Of a stretch of DNA of 64,000 bases, positions 61,696 through 64,000 are shown piece by piece. This DNA is from Herbidospora galbida. GTDB lineage: Bacteria > Actinomycetota > Actinomycetes > Streptosporangiales > Streptosporangiaceae. Numbering within the stretch: the stretch's first letter is position 1; each line of letters starts with the position of its first letter. The notes under the pieces are model-generated. The model did not search any database. It was not told the DNA's origin and saw only the letters and a program-made list of their open reading frames with translations. A program made the position numbers and the translations under genes. The DNA lies in NCBI RefSeq assembly GCF_005233835.1, contig NZ_SZQA01000020.1:86077-150076 (forward strand), given 5' to 3'.

Positions 61696-61932
61696 CCGAA
61701 GGCCCCGGCGGCACCGGCGATCAGGGCCCCTGTTCCCGATCTCCGGAGAAGTGATCACCCGCCGCCGATCGGCGGCTCGTGGTCCCCGCATGTGCCGTGG
61801 CGGGGCGGACCGGCGCGGCCGGTTGGCGCCGGTTGCGGCGCGGGCGGAGACGGCGGTCGGTGCCGGGCGGGCGGAGCCGTAACGGAGCGAAAGACAGCCC
61901 CGGACGGCGCGGGAGAATGCCCGGAACCCGAG

Positions 61933-62385
61933 CTATCCCCTATCGCCGTTGGGTTCGTAGAACTCCTTGAAGGTGAAGGCGTCCGGGGTGGGGCCCTTCT
62001 CCCGCAGCAGGGTGAGGCGGTTCCATGCCTCCTTGAGCGACGGGATCTCGCCCTCCTCCACCCACCACATCACCGTGTAGGGCTCGGCCACGCGGAGGAA
62101 CCACTCACGGCGGCGCTGGAGGACCGCCAGGTGGGCCGAGCGGTAGACGAAGTTCCACAGCGTCTCGCGGGACTCCCAGATCGAGTAGTTGATCAGCAGG
62201 TGGTCGCCGAACTCGTGGGTGATGGTCTCTTCGGGGTCGTCCTCGTTGGCGATCGCGCGCCACACGAAGCCCGGTGCGGCGTCGGCCAGCGTGTTCACGG
62301 GTTCGAGGGCGGCGACGAACTCGGTCAGCAGGGGGTCGTCGACGGGCGCGCGCATGTGGGCGACGTTGAACTGGGCCAGATGCAT
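61933..62385 (-). CDS. DUF3291 family protein
   Basis: The 150-residue protein fits DUF3291, a ferredoxin-like/dimeric alpha-beta barrel family: AQFNVAHMRAP at the start, NYSIWESRETLWNFVYRSAH in the middle and YTVMWWVEEGEIPSLKEAWNRL. Function unknown, possibly monooxygenase-like. It follows the HTH regulator gene by 32 bp on the same strand. Confidence 0.88.
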   Translation of the reverse strand: MHLAQFNVAHMRAPVDDPLLTEFVAALEPVNTLADAAPGFVWRAIANEDDPEETITHEFGDHLLINYSIWESRETLWNFVYRSAHLAVLQRRREWFLRVAEPYTVMWWVEEGEIPSLKEAWNRLTLLREKGPTPDAFTFKEFYEPNGDRG

Positions 62386-62417
62386 GACCTCACCGTCGCA
62401 AAGCCGGGTCTTCTATG

Positions 62418-63068
62418 TCAACTTTGATTTGTTTTAGAGTTCTCTTGGGGGAAGACGACGCAGCACTCCCCCGGACGGGGGTCCAGCCGGGGCGCGCCGG
62501 GCTCCCCCCGGCCTTCGAGCAGGCCCCGGCAGAGGGAGAGGTTCATCGAGCACACCAGCAGCGGCTGCTCCTGGGCGAGCACGTGGAAGGGGCAGTTGCG
62601 CAGGCGCAGCAGGCCGTCGTCGTCATAGGGCTCGTAGCCGCGCTCGGCGAGCAGTTCGGCGAGCGAGCCGGCGGCGCTCTCGGCGCCGAGGCGGGCACCG
62701 ATGCGATGGGCGGCCTTCTCGGCCACCTCGTCGCCGCCCAGCAGATCGACCACCTCGGCCAGGACGAGGGCCAGGGTGCGGTAGTCGCGCGGCGGCACAC
62801 TCACGACGTGCTCCCCCGGCGCCCGGCGGTAGACCTTCGCGGGGCGGCCGCTGCCCGGACCCTTCTTCTCGGTCAGACGGGCGAAATCGGCCTCCAGGAG
62901 GCCCGCCTCGACAAGCTTGTCAAGATGAAAGGCCGCCAGGGTGCGCGCGACGCCGGCCGCTTCCGCGGCCTCGTTGCGCCCGACCGGGCGGCCTTTCGAG
63001 GTGACGAATCGGTAGAGCTCACGGCGGACGGGGTCGTTGAGTGCCGCGACCGCCGCGAGCTCGTCCAT
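62418..63068 (-). CDS. Winged-helix regulator with C-terminal Cys motif
   Basis: The 216-residue protein has an ArsR-like HTH (LNDPVRRELYRFVTSKGRPVGRNEAAEAAGVARTLAAFHLDKL) and a C-terminal domain with Cys in RNCPFHVLAQ, LLVCSMNLSLC and PGECCVVF. This spacing recalls Fe-S regulators of the SufR type, so a redox or metal sensor is plausible. It ends five bases before the FKBP stop region and is transcribed with DUF3291. Confidence 0.85.
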   Translation of the reverse strand: MDELAAVAALNDPVRRELYRFVTSKGRPVGRNEAAEAAGVARTLAAFHLDKLVEAGLLEADFARLTEKKGPGSGRPAKVYRRAPGEHVVSVPPRDYRTLALVLAEVVDLLGGDEVAEKAAHRIGARLGAESAAGSLAELLAERGYEPYDDDGLLRLRNCPFHVLAQEQPLLVCSMNLSLCRGLLEGRGEPGAPRLDPRPGECCVVFPQENSKTNQS

Positions 63069-63073
63069 CGGTG

Positions 63074-64000
63074 TTACAGGGCGCCGAGCACGTCGACGAC
63101 GAACACCAGGGTGTCGGTGCCCTTGATGCCGGCGTCGGGCTGGCCGGCCTCGCCGTAGCCGAGGGCCGGCGGGATGGTGATGAGGACGCGGCTGCCGACG
63201 TTGACGCCGGTCAGGCCCTGCTTCCAGCCGGGCACGACCTGGTTGAGCGCGAACGAGGTCGGCTGCTTGCGCTCCCACGAGCTGTCGAACTGCTTGTCGG
63301 TGCCCCAGATCTTGCCGGTGTAGTGGACCATCACCGTCTGGTTCTCGTTGACCTTCGGCCCGTCGCCCTGGATGACGGTCTTGACCGTCAGGTCCTTCGG
63401 CGGCTGCGCGGTGGTCGTGGTGGTCAGCGTCGGAGCGCTGTCGTCACCCGGGTTGACAAGCTTGACACCCTCGATGCCGGGGTCGGTGGCCTTGCCCTTG
63501 GCGGCCTTGGCGGTCGCCGACACGACGTCGATGACCAGCACCTGCGAGCTGGTGGTGAAGTCGGTGCCCTGGGTCTTGGCCTGCTCGACCACGGCCGGGT
63601 CGATCGAGTCCTTGCCGACCACGACGAGCACGCGACCGCCGGGCTTGCTGCCCAGCAGGCCGTCGTAGAGGGCCTTGGGCATCTGCTGCTGGCTGATCGG
63701 CACGAACTCCGACTGGCCGGTGTCGTAGGCGGAGCCGGTGGCCTTGTTCTCCTTGCCGTCCCACGTCCAGACGCTCACCTTGGCGACCAGCGTGTCGCCG
63801 TCGGCGGCGGCGGCGCCGTCACCTTCGGAGATGACCCGGGTGGACGAGGTCAGCGCCGGGCCGCCCTTCGGGAAGGTCACGCTGGGCTTCTTGCCCAGGG
63901 CACCGGATACCTTGATGTCTTTCGGGTCGGCGGCGGGGCCGACCGGGGCGGCCGCGGCGGCGCCCGACGAGGCGGCCGCGCTGGGCGCGGCGCTCGTGGC
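63074..64000 (-). CDS. FKBP-type peptidyl-prolyl isomerase, N-terminus cut by the edge
   Basis: About 308 residues are visible. A low-complexity Ala/Pro linker near the cut end is followed by a degenerate FKBP-like domain (about 35-170) and a C-terminal classical FKBP domain (VMVHYTGKIWGTDKQFDSSW, VVPGWKQGLTGVNVGSRVLITIPPALGYGEAG, LVFVVDVLGAL). In actinobacteria such extracytoplasmic FKBPs lie between pafA and pafBC. Signal peptide is outside the window. Confidence 0.9.
   Translation of the reverse strand, partial: ATSAAPSAAASSGAAAAAPVGPAADPKDIKVSGALGKKPSVTFPKGGPALTSSTRVISEGDGAAAADGDTLVAKVSVWTWDGKENKATGSAYDTGQSEFVPISQQQMPKALYDGLLGSKPGGRVLVVVGKDSIDPAVVEQAKTQGTDFTTSSQVLVIDVVSATAKAAKGKATDPGIEGVKLVNPGDDSAPTLTTTTTAQPPKDLTVKTVIQGDGPKVNENQTVMVHYTGKIWGTDKQFDSSWERKQPTSFALNQVVPGWKQGLTGVNVGSRVLITIPPALGYGEAGQPDAGIKGTDTLVFVVDVLGAL

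Overview
The window is a chromosomal segment of a very GC-rich actinobacterium, most likely a member of the Streptosporangiales or a related filamentous group. The evidence is the codon bias, many GTG and TTG starts, several apparently leaderless genes, and actinobacterial markers: RbpA with a sigma-R type promoter, a Ppm1/Lnt pair, HelD, HelY, a PafB/PafC-like pair next to TatA/TatC, and an FKBP lipoprotein-type gene at the right edge. I see no rRNA, tRNA, CRISPR array or insertion sequence. Both edges cut genes: an ABC permease on the left and an FKBP gene on the right.

Layout. 0-9.4 kb: an ABC exporter, a two-component system, a Tat-type multicopper oxidase with a small membrane partner, a serine hydrolase, a GNAT, a DUF3800 protein, and an alcohol dehydrogenase divergent from an HTH regulator with a duplicated palindromic operator. 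9.4-13.7 kb: an MFS exporter, a pentapeptide-repeat protein coupled to an XRE-cupin regulator, AzlC/AzlD amino-acid export and a DUF4180/HTH pair. 14-21.6 kb: two LuxR-type two-component systems flanking a MacB/LolD-type ABC system whose FtsX-like permease carries an internal repeat. 22-30 kb: a GDPD, UMF1-family MFS, rbpA, fxsA, ppm1, lnt block, with an ECF sigma factor and its CU044_5270-like partner lying inside it. 30-41 kb: HelD, a ROK regulator with GH4 glycosidase and BadF/NAGK-type kinase, an Lrp regulator, an M24 peptidase, a PP2C/SpoIIE phosphatase, a 5'-3' exonuclease and an RNB ribonuclease. 53-64 kb: HelY, a lipid kinase, TatC, TatA, a 49-residue membrane protein, PafC/PafB-like WYL regulators, DUF3866, DUF3291, an Fe-S-like HTH regulator and FKBP.

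The most notable region is 46.4-53.1 kb, an unusual lanthipeptide-type RiPP locus. Three related precursor genes encode leaders of about 70-85 residues followed by a conserved Cys/Ser/Thr-rich C-terminus ending in Cys-Cys. They surround a stand-alone APH-like kinase and a protein that fuses an N-terminal HopA1-like region to a C-terminal LanC cyclase with intact zinc ligands. Kinase plus HopA1 is the dehydration machinery associated with class V lanthipeptides; the covalently attached classical LanC cyclase is the distinctive part. An ABC transporter converges on the cluster, an M1 aminopeptidase gene diverges from it, and an O-methyltransferase/FAD monooxygenase pair lies just beyond. I infer that the island was inserted between otherwise housekeeping genes.

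The window also holds several structured non-coding regions: three sets of tandem repeats (14.7, 22.4 and 23.5 kb), a perfect 46-bp palindrome upstream of lnt, and several operator-like inverted repeats over promoters.
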